Origin: Mermis nigrescens
Lineage: Eukaryota; Nematoda; Enoplea; Mermithida; Mermithidae
Direction of reading: 5' to 3'
Assembly: GCA_036768485.1 (NCBI GenBank)
Contig: JAVLUZ010000340.1
Span: forward strand, 7,331,802 to 7,395,801
DNA: 64,000 bases
The notes under the pieces are model-generated. The model did not search any database and had not been told where the DNA came from. It was given only the letters and a program-made list of their open reading frames with translations. This document shows positions 1 to 11,428 of the stretch, piece by piece; the stretch's first letter is position 1; each line of letters starts with the position of its first letter. The position numbers and the translations under genes are program-made.

Positions 1-54
1 TCACTACCTCAATTTTGGTCCAGGGAGCAGATCTGCCTTTCTTTCATCATTGTA

Positions 55-450
55 TATGCTGTAACACTGGGGCCAGACTCATAAGCCGTACCCCTATCCT
101 TACCATTGCCTATCCTTAAGCACACTGTGCCAGACTCATAACCTGACCCCTATGCCATAACACTGTACATGCTATAACACTGGGGCCTGACTATGGCTGG
201 AACCGGCCTCTTATCCTTAACCATTGCCTATTCTTTACCATTGCCTATCCTTAACCATTGTCTATCCTTAAGCACACTGTGCCAGACTCATAAGCCGACC
301 CCTATGCCATAACACTGTACATGCTATAACACTGGGGCCGAATTTGGGTGGAACCGACCTCCTATCCTTAACCACTGCCTATTCTTTACCATTGCCTATC
401 CTTAACCATTGTCTATCCTTAAGCACACTGTGCCAGACTCACACGCTTAA
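55..450. repeat. Tandem repeat array, ~152-bp unit
   Basis: The string ccttaagcacactgtgcc recurs near 114, 266 and 416, each time followed by similar text with two variants of ataacactgg, so the unit is about 152 bp with some 2.5 copies. Short sub-repeats (cctatccttaaccattg) lie inside each unit. The array ends just before homology to the gypsy gag region starts, so it may be leader sequence of that element or an older satellite it landed in. The second gypsy copy has no such array at the matching place. Confidence 0.85.
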
Positions 451-698
451 CTACTGCCACTCTATCAATAGAGCAAATTTTTCTGAATTTAATGCGCAAA
501 GTGCGAATTGAGCGCAAAGTATGCATCGTGCATCTCACTGTTGTCCACTTTCAACAGCGCATCTGATTCACGGTCACCTTCGGAAATTATTCCCAAAAAT
601 ATCACTCACAGTTGTACGAATCGCGCGCCTGAGTTATCTAATTTATCGCAAAATCCTTCAAACACGGGTTTGCAATCAGTGCAAAATCTCGGGGTTTT

Positions 699-2660
699 TT
701 GGAAAATATACCTACAATTTCGCAGCCGTCGGTACCAATTTTGCAGACGTCGCGATCTCGGCCGGTGCTGTCTTTAAATCGTAATGCGCCTTCTTTCGTA
801 CCTATTTCTTTGAATGCGAACTTGCAGCAAGAATTAAATCCACCACCGCTGCAATATTTTCCACTCAAGGAGAAATTTTTCCAAATAATTACGTACCTAA
901 TCCCGTGAATGTGGAAATACCACCTAATAATCCTATTTTGCATTCCTCTAATATTGAAATGCAACCTGTCAAAATAAACGTATCTGGTATTAATAACAAA
1001 CCTGCAAGTTTGCAAAACGACTCTGCGTCTCTCCCTGAATCATCTAGTAGGAGACGTCATGTAAAATTTTCTGACGAAAGCTCATCTAATAGCTATGACC
1101 ACACATGGGCGTAGATCTGGGGGCTCTGACCCCCCAGAAACCAAAAGACCCCCCCCAGAAATCAAAAGACTCTCCCTCAGAAATCAATTTTTGAAAATTT
1201 TTTCGTTTTTTTCGCAATTTTTTGATGCCAATGGATAGTGCTTGATGAGAAACGTCGAAAATGGTGTTTTTATCGCCATATCACCATTTTTAAGGTCATT
1301 CTTTGACCTTCAAAAAATCTTGACCCCCCAGAATTTTCTTGCTGCCCACGATGGCTATGATCGCCTGCGAGAGTCAGCCGTCGTTCGCGTCGCAGAAGTA
1401 GATCATGTCGACGACGTCATTGTTATAGTTCAGATTCTTCATCTGAAGGCTCATGTGGTAGATCACATCTCGCTGATTCCCTGAATCGCGGACCATTTTT
1501 AATACAAATGCAAATTGCAATTGCAAATAAAAAATTTTTTGATGGCAATAAAACAGATATAAAAGCATATTTTGCAGAATTTGAATTGCTTGCCAATACC
1601 TATGATATCAACAAAGCTGATCGTTTGAAATTCATGACTGGATTTCTGGATCCCTATGCTATGCGGTTATACCATTTGTTACCTGCTGACATAAAACAAT
1701 CTTATTCGAAAACGAAACAAGCGCTAATAACCAAATTTTGTCCAATAGACACCGGTGCGCTCTTTAATCGTTTTTTGTCACATAAACAGCAGCCTAACGA
1801 ATCGGTTAAAGCCTATTATCTCGCTTCGCGAAGAATTAATAAAATCGGATCCTTATCTTGAAGTTGACTCGCACCATTTCAATAATTTGATGCGACATCA
1901 ATTAAAACAAGGTTTATTACCGCACATTTTGAAAGAGGCATATCACAAAAAGCTTCTAGAGCATCATTAGCTGAATTTTTGGACAATACGCAAGCGCTGA
2001 ATTTGCTAATAAGGAATTTGAGGATAAAAAGGCAGTAACACCTTATGTATCGGTAACAGCTGCTCCCGTAGGCAGCTCACTACCTAAAGATACTCCTCGC
2101 CTGTCTAACCAGAATGATTCAGATCGTTCGTGTCATAGAACGTTTCATCGTCGTCGCGTGCTGGAGAAGCCAGAAAGTTCCTCTCGTAGATATTGTATCT
2201 TTTGCAAGCGCATAGGTCATATTTATGAGGAATGTTTTACGCTGTCAGAGACAAGAAGCATCTAATAATGCTAATTATAATACCCAATCTGACCGAAATA
2301 CCAATACTATGGCTCGCAATTGCAGCCAGTCGCGTTCTTTGTACGTCGAAATTGTTCGCCATCGCTTCGAATTCGCAAAATAGACATCAATCTCAATCAC
2401 GATATCGTAACTCTAGTCAACATCGTTCATCTAACTATGTGAATAATGATAATCGTTTTGAACATAAAGCATGACCAAATTATAGGCAAAATCGTAATGA
2501 TTATTACCAAAATTCGCATACAAATCATCAAAATTCGCGTTGATGATAATTGTTATAATAATCAAATGCAACAAAATACACCTTTTGTGCAATTCCCAAA
2601 TGAACAGCATGGTACATACTATAACTCCAACTACCGCAGCGTACAACAATTTTTTTAATC
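699..2660 (+). pseudogene. gag: Ty3/gypsy gag remnant (copy 1)
   Basis: Gag would form the particle shell and bind element RNA. The clearest open part is 1508-1861, a capsid-like segment with the Retrotrans_gag pattern (an FDG start, helical stretches, then a PNESVKAYY segment). A nucleocapsid zinc knuckle, C-X2-C-X4-H-X4-C, lies at 2194-2235 (CIFCKRIGHIYEEC). The N-terminal part (699-1110) is Ser/Pro-rich and is split from the capsid part by a MITE at 1100-1353. Frameshifts occur near 1855-1870 and after the zinc knuckle. The corresponding gag in copy 2 lies at 47311-44640. Confidence 0.82.
1100..1353 (+). mobile_element. hAT-type MITE (family M) inside gag
   Basis: A ~254-bp element starts CACACATGGGCG and ends GCCCACGATG, so its termini are imperfect inverted repeats. 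It is flanked by gctatgac (1092-1099) and gctatgat (1354-1361), a 7/8 match that fits an 8-bp hAT-style duplication. The uninterrupted gag of copy 2 lacks this insert at the same place, which shows that it is mobile. Family marks: CCCCCAGAA blocks near both ends and the central GCCAATGGATAGTGC. Confidence 0.85.
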
Positions 2661-2699
2661 ACCCGCATGTCACATATACCGCAGATAACCAACCCACCA

Positions 2700-3292
2700 T
2701 GAATGTGCCCCCACCGCAGCCAACCCTTACATCTCCTCATGATGTAAACACGGTTACTGGGCAAAGGCTAGAAACTGAAGCGCGCCGTTCTAATTTATTC
2801 GCGTCCCAAGCACTTCTCACAGAGCATGAACGTTTACAACATCGTCTCGCAACTTACGAAAAAATCAATCTACCTCCATCTAAAAGTTTAGATCCTAACA
2901 CCCCTATCGTTAGCCATGCTGGCACAAATTTACCCACCATTCTTGTTAAAGTTCATGGCGTTGATGTACCTGCTCTCATAGATACGGGTTCACAGGTCAC
3001 CATGATGACCCATGTCTACATTCTCCACGCCTTGGTTTTAACTTACCACCTAAACAAGTCTCTACAAGTCATCATACATGGTGTAGGTGAAATCACTGCT
3101 GTCGTTTGTTATAAAGTAAATATGACTCTAACTATCGCGGAACAATCTATTTCTACCCCCCCCTCCTCCCAGTATTCACTGATCACTTGCCGGAAGACAT
3201 GCTCTTTAGGATACGATTTTTGCAGATCCGCACTCATGTGGTTAATCCTATTGAGCGCTGCAGCTTTTTATAAACGGCGGTATAAAGATTAA
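2700..3292 (+). pseudogene. Ty3/gypsy retropepsin remnant (copy 1)
   Basis: This reading frame, downstream of the zinc knuckle, contains ALIDTGSQVTMM with the catalytic D-T-G at 2981-2989, the active-site signature of an aspartic retroviral-type protease. It would process Gag-Pol. A conserved stretch before it (LPTILVKV) also occurs in copy 2 near 44500. The frame is lost by about 3200-3292 before RT begins. Confidence 0.78.
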
Positions 3293-3969
3293 TTTCACTC
3301 TCATCTCAGGAAAAATTGCAATTTCAAGTATGAAAACCCAACACAAACCACCTCTGGTGTTGGGTGTGTGTGCATGTTTCGTTACCTGAGCCTGTTATAA
3401 CACAACCTAGGCATGAATTAATTACACTCTATTGGCTAGGATAAGTCATGCTTCTGCAATTTTGACTTCGCATTATTCGAACCAAACTCCGATTTTATGG
3501 AAAAACTTCACTTTTTGTTGCTCGTGTCCATAGTCGATGCTTCTATAGCAACTCATAATACCTATTCGCTTGTCACATCTCTAAAGCATCAATTCGCATT
3601 GACTCTGGTGAAATAATAGGTTCTTTAACCTCTGACGTGAGAAGTTGTGTCACACGCCTCATCTTTTGATGATAGGGCAACTGAACTTTTGCATCAATAA
3701 ACAAAGCTTTACATCGGCTCCACCGTTGATTCTAGGCAACAGCAACAAATTCGTGAGCTATGTTGCAGATACGACTCAATTTTTGCATTAAGAAACGAAC
3801 CTCTCGGACGCACTCTGATTGAAACACCATATTCGACAAGGGGACAATCCTGCCACGTAGCTGGTGCAAACTGGTCAGAAAGAATGAACACTCTCAGAAG
3901 AGAATCTATGCAGAAAATTAGAATGAAATAAGCTTGCAGACAAAATTATTCGACCTACAACCAGCCCAA

Positions 3970-5145
3970 GGGTAAGTCCACTCATTTCTTATAGGAAAAA
4001 GGATGGTTCCCTTTAGGCCGGTCAGTCGCATTACTTCCACGGTTAAATGACGTTACTAAAACGCAAGTCTATCCTCTTCCACAACCAGACGATTATTTTT
4101 ATACTTTGGGCAATGCCAGCATATTTTAGCATGCCAGATCTAAAATCTGGATACTGGCAAAATCCCTCTCGAGAATAACTCACTGAAAAAACTGCATTTA
4201 TATGCCCTGTTGGTCATTAAGAATTTGAAGTTTCTACCTTTTGGTTTAAAAAATACTGCCAGCAGATTTCTAAAGACTAATGGAGCTTGTGCTCGCAGGT
4301 CTAAATTGGAAATCCTGTCTTGCTTACATCGATGACATAATTATTTTTTTGCGCACTTTCAAAGAACATTTAAATGATCTTGAGAATGTCTTTATTGCTC
4401 TTGAAAAAGCAAACTCACGCATAAAGCCTGATAAATGCCATCTTGCACATGCAGAGGTAAAATTTCTTGGCCACAGCATAAGTGCAATGGGCATTACTCC
4501 TGATATGTCCAAAGTCGCAGATTTAATCTCGTTTCCCGTACCAAAAATCCGTTAAATCCTTGCAGAAATTTCTTGGTTTAGTCCAATGGTTTAAGAAATT
4601 CATTAAAGATCTCGCTCAAATCGCTAAACCGTTGTTCCATCTTCTACGTAAAGATGTCAAATTCTGCTGGAAGGCTGAACACCAAACCGCGTTTGAGCTT
4701 TTGAAAAAGCATTTATATCTCCACCTATTTTGCAACTACCAAAATTTGATGATGAGCACCAATTTATCTTAACTACTGATGCAAGTAATTATGCGTTAGG
4801 TGCTATTTTGACGCAAAAGCATTTACCATCCAAAAGTCATTTTATTCTTGCGCTACGCTAGTTGCGTACTAAATTCTGCCAAATGTAACTATGCGACTTC
4901 GGAAAAGAAGCGAAGTGGTAGTGGGCCATAAAGCATTATTGACACTATCTTTACGGTAAAAAATTTATTGTCGAAACCGATCATCAAGCATTAACCTGGC
5001 TAGTAAAGTTAAAGACCTATCGAGTCGTTACGCCATTGGGGTCTCAAATTACAAGAGTATGAATATGATGTCGTTTATGTCCTTGGTGCATATAACTGCG
5101 CAGCTGATCTTCTTTCACGTCACCCAAAATATGATCATGCAGAAC
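3970..5145 (+). pseudogene. pol: Ty3/gypsy reverse transcriptase-RNase H remnant (copy 1)
   Basis: Reverse transcriptase is marked by a YRKKDG block near 3990, a DLKSGYWQ-like block near 4140, and the catalytic YIDD at 4325-4336 followed by the usual KCHLA...VKFLGH region to about 4555. RNase H follows, with TTDASNYALGAIL near 4775 and ETDHQALTWLV near 4975. The frame shifts near 4550, 4710 and elsewhere. Pieces match copy 2 closely. Sequence similarity stops shortly after the RNase H end (CAADLL), so integrase is absent. Confidence 0.85.
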
Positions 5146-5149
5146 GCAA

Positions 5150-5312
5150 TTAGCTACACTAGCAACAGTCGAACAACAGTGTTTACCACACTAAACTCGC
5201 TACCGTACCATATTATAGTAGTCAAAAATTTGTGTCTTCAAAATGTACAGACTTTTCGCGACTATCTTTGTACATGTACAAACGGACCTTGTACAAAAAA
5301 CACTGGGCAACC
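5150..5312 (+). repeat. Fragment of the TGTACA foldback repeat family
   Basis: The segment reads like the clusters near 16.7, 24.9 and 28.9 kb: an aattagctacact start, accacacta, ataccatattatagta-type text, then tgtacatgtacaaacggacc. It abuts the truncated gypsy copy on the left and a MITE on the right, so it probably marks the breakpoint that removed the 3' half of the retroelement. Confidence 0.7.
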
Positions 5313-5851
5313 CATATCTGGGCGTGGGGGTTGGGGGTATGCACCACACATGGGCGTTGAGGGGGGCTTAGAGGAGTATGCACCCCCCAGAAGTTGAAAT
5401 ACCCCCCCAGAAGTTTAAATACCCCTCCCAGAATTCAAATTAATTTTTATTTGCTTTTTTAGCGATATTTTGATGCCATTGGGTAGTGCTCGATGAGAAA
5501 CGTCGAAAAATGGTGTTTTTTTCACCATACGACAACTTTTAAGACCATTTTTCGACCTTTGAAAATTTTTCGTCCCCACAGCATTTCGGTGCTGCCCACC
5601 TATGATATGCACTCCCTTCCCCGAGAAACCAAAATACCAACCCCCCCAGAAATCAAAATATACCACACCAGATTTCAATTTTTAAAAATTTTTTTCGTTT
5701 TTTCCACAACTTTTCGATGCCAATGGATAGTGCTCGATGAGAAACGTTGAAAAATGGTGTTTTTTCGCCATATAACCACTTTTAAGGCCATTTTTTAACC
5801 TTTGAAAAATCTCGCACCTCCTCCCCAGAACTTTGGTGCCGCTTACCTATG
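5313..5851 (+). mobile_element. Family M MITE, interrupted by another copy
   Basis: The left end (catatctgggcgtgggg) is at 5313 and the right end (gcttacctatg) at 5851. The element is split by a complete copy of the same family at 5345-5604. Its own TSD could not be read with confidence. Confidence 0.75.
5345..5604 (+). mobile_element. Family M MITE nested in a MITE
   Basis: The 260-bp element runs from CACACATGGGCG to GCCCACCTATG. Flanking gtatgcac on the left and atatgcac on the right match at 7 of 8 positions, so it inserted with an 8-bp duplication into the older copy at 5313-5851. Confidence 0.82.
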
Positions 5852-5925
5852 GTAGTAATCCGTTTCCCAGCCCCTTAAATGTAAGTTGGAGAAATTCTCC
5901 TTGGAACGGGGTTGGGTGTGCTAAC

Positions 5926-6468
5926 CATAAGTGGGCGGCCCCCAAAGTTCTGGGGTGTGCAAGATTTTTTCAGAGGTCAAAAAATGGCTCTTAAAAGTGG
6001 TGATATGCATACGTGGGCAGCAAGAAAATTCTGGGGGGGGGGGTATAAAAGATTTTTTTGAAGGTAAAAAAATGGTCTTAAAAATGGTGGTATGGCGATA
6101 AAAACACCATTTTTCGACGTTTTTCTGCAAGCACTATCCATTGGCATCAAAAAATTGCGAAAAAAACTAAAAAAATTTTCAAAAATGGAATTCTGGGGGG
6201 TATTTTGATTTCTGGGGGGAGGGGTATTTGGTTTCTGGGGGGAGGGGTGTGCGTACCCCCAAACCCCTCCATCGCCCAGGTGTGGTGATATGGCGAAAAA
6301 ACACCATTTTTCAACGTTTCTCATCCCGCACTATCCATTGGCATCAAAAAATTGTGGAAAAAATCGAAAAAATTTTTAAAAATAGAAATCTGAGGGAGGG
6401 TGTATTTTGATTTCTGGGGGGGGGGTATTTTGGTTTCTCGGAGGTGCATACCCCCACGCCCAGGTATG
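5926..6468 (-). mobile_element. Family M MITE with perfect TSD, interrupted
   Basis: The termini are CATAAGTGGGCGG on the left and CGCCCAGGTATG on the right. The 8-bp duplication GTGCTAAC is perfect (5918-5925 and 6469-6476). A second copy of the family sits inside at 6008-6284. Confidence 0.9.
6008..6284 (-). mobile_element. Family M MITE nested in a MITE, perfect TSD
   Basis: The 277-bp element runs from CATACGTGGGCAGC to CGCCCAGGTGTG. The 8-bp duplication GTGATATG is perfect (6000-6007 and 6285-6292). The target is the gccataccac-type segment of the enclosing copy. This pair shows clearly that the family makes 8-bp duplications, the hAT hallmark. Confidence 0.92.
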
Positions 6469-6476
6469 GTGCTAAC

Positions 6477-6792
6477 CGTACATGAGCAGTGATCAAAGTC
6501 TGGGGGATTTAATTTGGCGAAACTGTCAAAATGGGACCAAAATGCAACTCTGAGGGTCTATCAATTTGGCGGAAGGGTACACTGGATTCTGGCTGAAGGA
6601 ATCCCCAGACTCCAGACCACACATGGGCGTAGGGGCTTGAGGTTATACATTCGCAGGTGAAAAAACCCGCAGATTACTGTAGACCCCCAGGAATTGTAAT
6701 TTTCGTTACAAGCTTACCAATTTCACCCTCCGCCCAGAATTTTCTTGCTGCCCATGTAACATATAGTCCAGACACCCCCACGCCCATGTGCG
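6477..6792. mobile_element. MITE relative inserted at the same TSD, with a nested copy
   Basis: The element begins CGTACATGAGCAG and ends CGCCCATGTGCG. Its left duplication GTGCTAAC is the right duplication of the element at 5926-6468, and a third GTGCTAAC lies at 6793-6800. A shorter family M copy is nested at 6618-6765, flanked by ctccagac (6610-6617) and gtccagac (6766-6773), 7/8 match. The interior (tttggcgaaactgtcaaaa region) differs from family M, so this is a related but distinct subfamily. Confidence 0.78.
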
Positions 6793-6978
6793 GTGCTAAC
6801 CTGACGGGTCCAGCCTGCTTGTTTAATTCCTCTTCCAGGTCTCAGGATCACTTCTCAGCGTGGATGGAAGCCCACCGAATCAGGGTGCACAATAATTTAT
6901 TTTCGTATTTAAGCCACACTTGGGAAGAATCCAAAGAGACTACATAAACAGATAAGTGCTATTTGTGAACCTAGAACA

Positions 6979-7192
6979 ACATGGGGGCATGGGGGTTTGG
7001 GTTATACATACACCCCAAGAGGCCGAATACCCTCCCCCCAGAACAATTTTTTTCGTTTTTTCGCAATTTTTCGAGACCAATTGATAGCGCTTGATGAGAA
7101 ACTTTGAAAAATTGTGTTTTCCGCCATACCACAATTTTTTGACTTTTGAAAAATCTAGCAACCCCCCAGAATTTTGGTGCTGCCCACCTATG
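6979..7192 (+). mobile_element. Family M MITE
   Basis: The element runs from aacatgggggc to gcccacctatg and has the usual gccaattgatagcgc centre. Flanks cctagaac (6971-6978) and cccagaac (7193-7200) match at 7 of 8 positions. Confidence 0.82.
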
Positions 7193-7591
7193 CCCAGAAC
7201 CCACATTGGTCTGAAAACCCCAAAAAATGCAATGACCATGGTACAGATGCATTATGTTTTCATGTAACTGCATGATGTAAAACTGTGAATGAAAGTAAGG
7301 TTAATTATAAACGCTATTTATGAGAAATGAGTTACGATAATCATATATCAGATCAACAATATAATTGCAATCTGTCAGCTTATTGCCGGAGATGATTTTA
7401 AAATTTATCACCGAACTTGTGTGAAACAGACAACTTGTACATAAATAAATCTATTTTTGTGGCAATTTTTAGGTGAAAAATTCCCTAAATAATCGGTTCA
7501 GAGCAAGGAAAACCACCCAGGACTGTCATGCTGCACATACATGTGCCCGGTGACCTAAGGAAAATATCATATAGGCCCATTTATATACGTA
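7193..7591. other. Non-coding, with a CAGAC-type element end
   Basis: No gene is visible. The stretch gcaatctgtcagcttattgc...gtgtgaaacagac (about 7365-7435) recurs near 60010-60080 and 60850-60945. In those copies and near 33178/57667 it looks like the end of a TIR element beginning TATAGTCTGTTTCA. Confidence 0.5.
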
Positions 7592-8351
7592 CTAGCAAAG
7601 AAAAATGCTCCGATGGAACAAAAAAGATGAATATACTTGGAATTGTGGATTATTATGGATGTAAAAGGAGGGGACTAGGAAAAATCTACCTAAAGTCGGA
7701 AAATCTGCTAAAAATCACACTTTCTCTAAGCAACGCAAAAAATCGATGTATATTCTGCGGCCAACAGATTAAAATAAATATTCAACCATAACAATGATTG
7801 AAACAGCAGCACGTTAGCTATGCAGTAGCTATGGGAAATGATATTAAGTAAACTAACAGTCTTCCAAGCCAATTGAATGAAATAGCAAACATCGAAGACA
7901 ATTGAAGACATGGTTGGTTAAAAACAGTAGGAAACACGTAAGTTGACTTGAAACAGACTTAATGTAGATACACTAGCATGCCCGAAACGATTGTGTGCAC
8001 TAATCAATCGGCTCCTGCTTTGCTTGCTATAATGCTCATAAAACAAAACAACTTTAAATACAATACCTCTTAGTTTTCTATCAATCAGGTGCCAGCAATT
8101 TAAAAGTAACCTTGATAGATTTCGTTTATACACTCTTATCTGAAACTTCGAACATTATTTAAAAAAGACACTTTTTTAGAGGCCGCAGAATATACATCGA
8201 TTTTTTGCGTTGCTTAGAGAAAGTGTGATTTTTAGCAGATTTTCCGACTTTAGGTAGATTTTTCCTAGTCCCCTCCTTTTACATCCATAATAATCCACAA
8301 TTCCAAGTATATTCATCTTTTTTGTTCCATCGGAGCATTTTTCTTTGCTAG
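7592..8351. repeat. 171-bp terminal inverted duplication
   Basis: Bases 7592-7762 (ctagcaaagaaaaatgctcc... to cggcc) return as a near-perfect reverse complement at 8181-8351, with a ~418-bp spacer. TA lies outside both ends (7590-7591 and 8352-8353), so alone this would pass as a TA-inserting MITE. The same structure is at 52357-53118. In both copies the outer arm coincides exactly with the end of the larger repeat. Confidence 0.9.
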
Positions 8352-8654
8352 TACACTACTTTTAATTAGCGTGATTTCAGTACATCAGTCAGTAAACACA
8401 ATCAGTAACATGCCACAATAATGACAACAGTCCAAGAACGCGGAAAACAATATTGTTCTTAACATCAGCATTATCCTTTTTAAACAAGACAACCTTATTG
8501 ACACCATCCATTTTCAAATTAAAACTGCATTAAGTTATTTCTTCTTAATGTGCAGTTCACTTATAATCAAGCACAAAAATTTAACCAACGAATTCACATT
8601 GCAAATCCTCACTCAATCAATACACAAGCACAATGTGTTGTGACTTTTGAAAAT

Positions 8655-8746
8655 TGAAAACACCCAATTTTCAATTTTCAAATTGAAAATTGGATCAATT
8701 TTCAAATTGAAAATTGGGTCAATTTTCAAATTGAAAATTGGGTGTT
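8655..8746. repeat. Palindromic tandem repeat (TCAATTTTCAAATTGAAAAT)
   Basis: Three to four near-copies of a ~24-bp unit built on caattttcaaattgaaaattg, each self-complementary, lie in tandem inside the Helitron-like element. The same block is at 51965-52050 in the other copy. It could form alternate hairpins. Confidence 0.85.
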
Positions 8747-9249
8747 TGAATTTGCGATGAAGAAAATAATCAAAAGATAGTCACTTGGTTTATTTAAGCC
8801 GAGTAATAAAATAACGACCGTCCACCAATTCCAAACTAAACGCAACTAATCTGATCACTATGAAAAAGTTTTGAAAAATGAGCTTGCTAAGCGAGAGTTG
8901 TAAACCAAGAGAAACTTAAAGTTAAAACCTACCATTAAATTATGAGAGAATTATAAAAGATTTTAAACTTCAAGAAAATGGAAAAGGCGGGATGTTGGTA
9001 AATTAGAAGGCAAAGATTTTCGGCAAAAATTCAAAAACTTCACGCAAATATCAAATGTAAGGAACACTAACGCTTTGATTTGGTAGTAAAATAAATTTGT
9101 AGTATAGACTACATATTAACAACAAATGAATAGTGCAAACTTTACACAACTACTAGGTGTAGAGAATACTAACAGTTTACGGCTTATTAATGTACATGAT
9201 TACAATAAAGCTGTATATCTTTGTCGACTTCTGTGCACAGTAGTGTGAT

Positions 9250-10290
9250 TGCTGGTTCATTTTAAACCACTTTTGCAGGCAATTTACATCAATTAAACGA
9301 TAGCTCTCCATGTGCAAGATTTTGTGAAACATATTATAAACACGGCTAAGAAAGATTTAACTTTAATGCAACCCATTTAAGACAAAATTACATCTCTTCA
9401 ATGATCTAAGGACACTTGAACATAATTTTTAAATCACTTTAGATTACTTTTGAGGGTAAACAAACTCACTTAATTGATGTCTCACATATGAATCCTTGAA
9501 AATTTCTTGACTTCAGTTACAAAGTCTCTGCAAGTCTATCGAATTAGGGTTAACACGTAACGTAAACTTTACACAAACACATAGCGTAAAGAATATTTTA
9601 GTCGGATTCGTAATTTTGATATTGCTCCGATATTTCTTTCAACATTTATGGAAAAATGAGTCTCCATAATGTTTTAAAGACAATAAACATTAGGTTTAAA
9701 CCACTTTGCAATACTGCTGAGTGTAAGCAAGCGCGCCCAATTGACGTATATATTTCATTCCCTGTAAATTTTTATATCTCAGGAAAAATTTCGATTTTTG
9801 CAATGCTCTAGAACAAAGGCTAACATGCAGTGTAAAAAATTACTCGGATATTATGATCAACATTCATGAAAAAATTATGTCTCTACAATGGTCTGAGGAC
9901 ATATAAACAATGAATGTAAACTACTTTACATCACTGTTGGATGTAAACAAACGCGCCTACGTGACGTCTCACATTTGATCCTTTGAAAACTTCTAGGCTC
10001 CAAGAAAAATTAGGTTTCAGGAATGCTCAAAAACGAAGATAAATATATATGTAGTGTAAACTTCATGTAAACACCTAGTGTAAAGAAGATTTTAGTCAGA
10101 TTCGTAATTTTGATATTGTTCCGATATTACGATTAATATTTATGAAAAAATTAAGTCTACATAATGTTCTATGGGCAAACTAACAATTGGTGTAAACTAC
10201 TTTACAACACCGTAGAGTGTAAACATATGCGCCAGACTGGCATATCAAATTTGATTCCTGGTCCATTTCTAGACTTGATAAACGTGTCCC
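9250..10290 (-). repeat. Degenerate tandem array, ~220-280-bp units
   Basis: A motif close to GTGTAAACTACTTTACA, followed by cac-gt-g--tgtaaacaaacgcgcc, appears near 9255, 9430, 9690, 9913 and 10189. Each is followed by similar text (gacgtctcacatttgattcc..., tcctaggctcc-like, then a tattatgattaacatttatgaaaaaat block). The repeats are diverged from each other but nearly identical between the two element copies, so the array predates the element's recent spread. No coding potential is evident. Confidence 0.75.
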
Positions 10291-11428
10291 TGACTCGTAA
10301 CCGGAGAAGCAGGCAGAAAAAACAAGACAGAAACGCATTTAAAACTCCAAATTTTTGACTTTACACTCGCTAAATATTAATGTATAGACAATTTGCTTTG
10401 ACATGCACCCGATATAAAGCACTTTATTTTTATTCTATTAGACTTATCCCGACTTCTGGACGGAGAAAGTGGCGAACAAAAAACGCAACAAAAACGTATT
10501 TTCCATCATTTAGAACACTGTAAACTTTAAAATTCCGTACCGAACTCCCCATTGAGTTTAAAGAAATTCGGTTTGGTACAATTTGTAGCTTTTAAATCGT
10601 AGTACATTCCTGTGTGCCAAAAATTCTGTTGCAAAAATTATTTGGCATGATTTATCAATCAAACTTCGGAAAAAACGTGTTTTTAGCCCATTTTTTACCT
10701 CTGATTTCGAACTTTACACCCCCATAAATAACTCAATATTGCGTTTTTTTAAATGCGGTTTGCTGCGATGTTTAGCCCCTGTGAGGCACTTTATTAATGC
10801 TGTCTTCGATTTGCACTGACTCATAAGCGGAAAAATTTGGCAGAGAAATCTTAGTTAAAATCCGTTTTTTTACACCATCCACTAGAGTGTAAACTTTAAA
10901 CCCCAGGATCTAACTCACCATAGAGCATAGAAGACTTTGCTTATATGCAGAATGTAGCCCTTGATCCGCTCTACATTTCTGTCAGAAAACATTTTAAAAA
11001 CCTCATAACCGGAGTTAGTATCGGACATAGGAAGGTTGAAAACTCGACCAAAAAGTGCTTTTTCACTCCCAGATTTTCGCACTCTTTACACTGCCGTTCG
11101 ATAAATAATGCGAATTTCAAAAAACAAAAAAAGTGTCATCTGTAGAATTCATCCCTCTATTATCCTATTCTGTTCAATCCTTCGAGTCATCAATACTCAG
11201 TTGTCCACATGCCGCAGTAAAAAGGTCCCAAAATTTGTCCTATGTTATAACGTTACACAAAAACTTTACACCTTCTTTACACAGTCAATTTTGAGTTTCA
11301 AGAAAAACAAAAAAACACGGGCAGCGAATTTTTTTATTATCTTTCTTTTAAAAAAACCGCACCTTCCAGAAGTGTCCCGTTATAGCTGTAGGGGGGTGCC
11401 CAGGTGTTGGGGGTACCTAAGTATATTA

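Larger units (their letters stand above)
470..5150 (+). mobile_element. Truncated Ty3/gypsy retroelement, copy 1
   Basis: The order is gag, CCHC zinc knuckle, retropepsin, reverse transcriptase and RNase H, the Ty3/gypsy (Metaviridae-type) order. It matches, in inverted orientation, the same region of the full element at 34685-48939 (about 46680 down to 42350). The copy stops after RNase H; integrase, the 3' region and recognisable LTRs are missing, and sequence switches to an unrelated foldback repeat near 5150. Frameshifts and stops break every gene and a MITE interrupts gag, so it is an inactive relic. Confidence 0.88.

Noticed and set aside
55..450. CRISPR-like repeat array
   Set aside because: Unit length (~152 bp), absence of unique spacers of constant size and the eukaryotic setting fit a simple tandem repeat.
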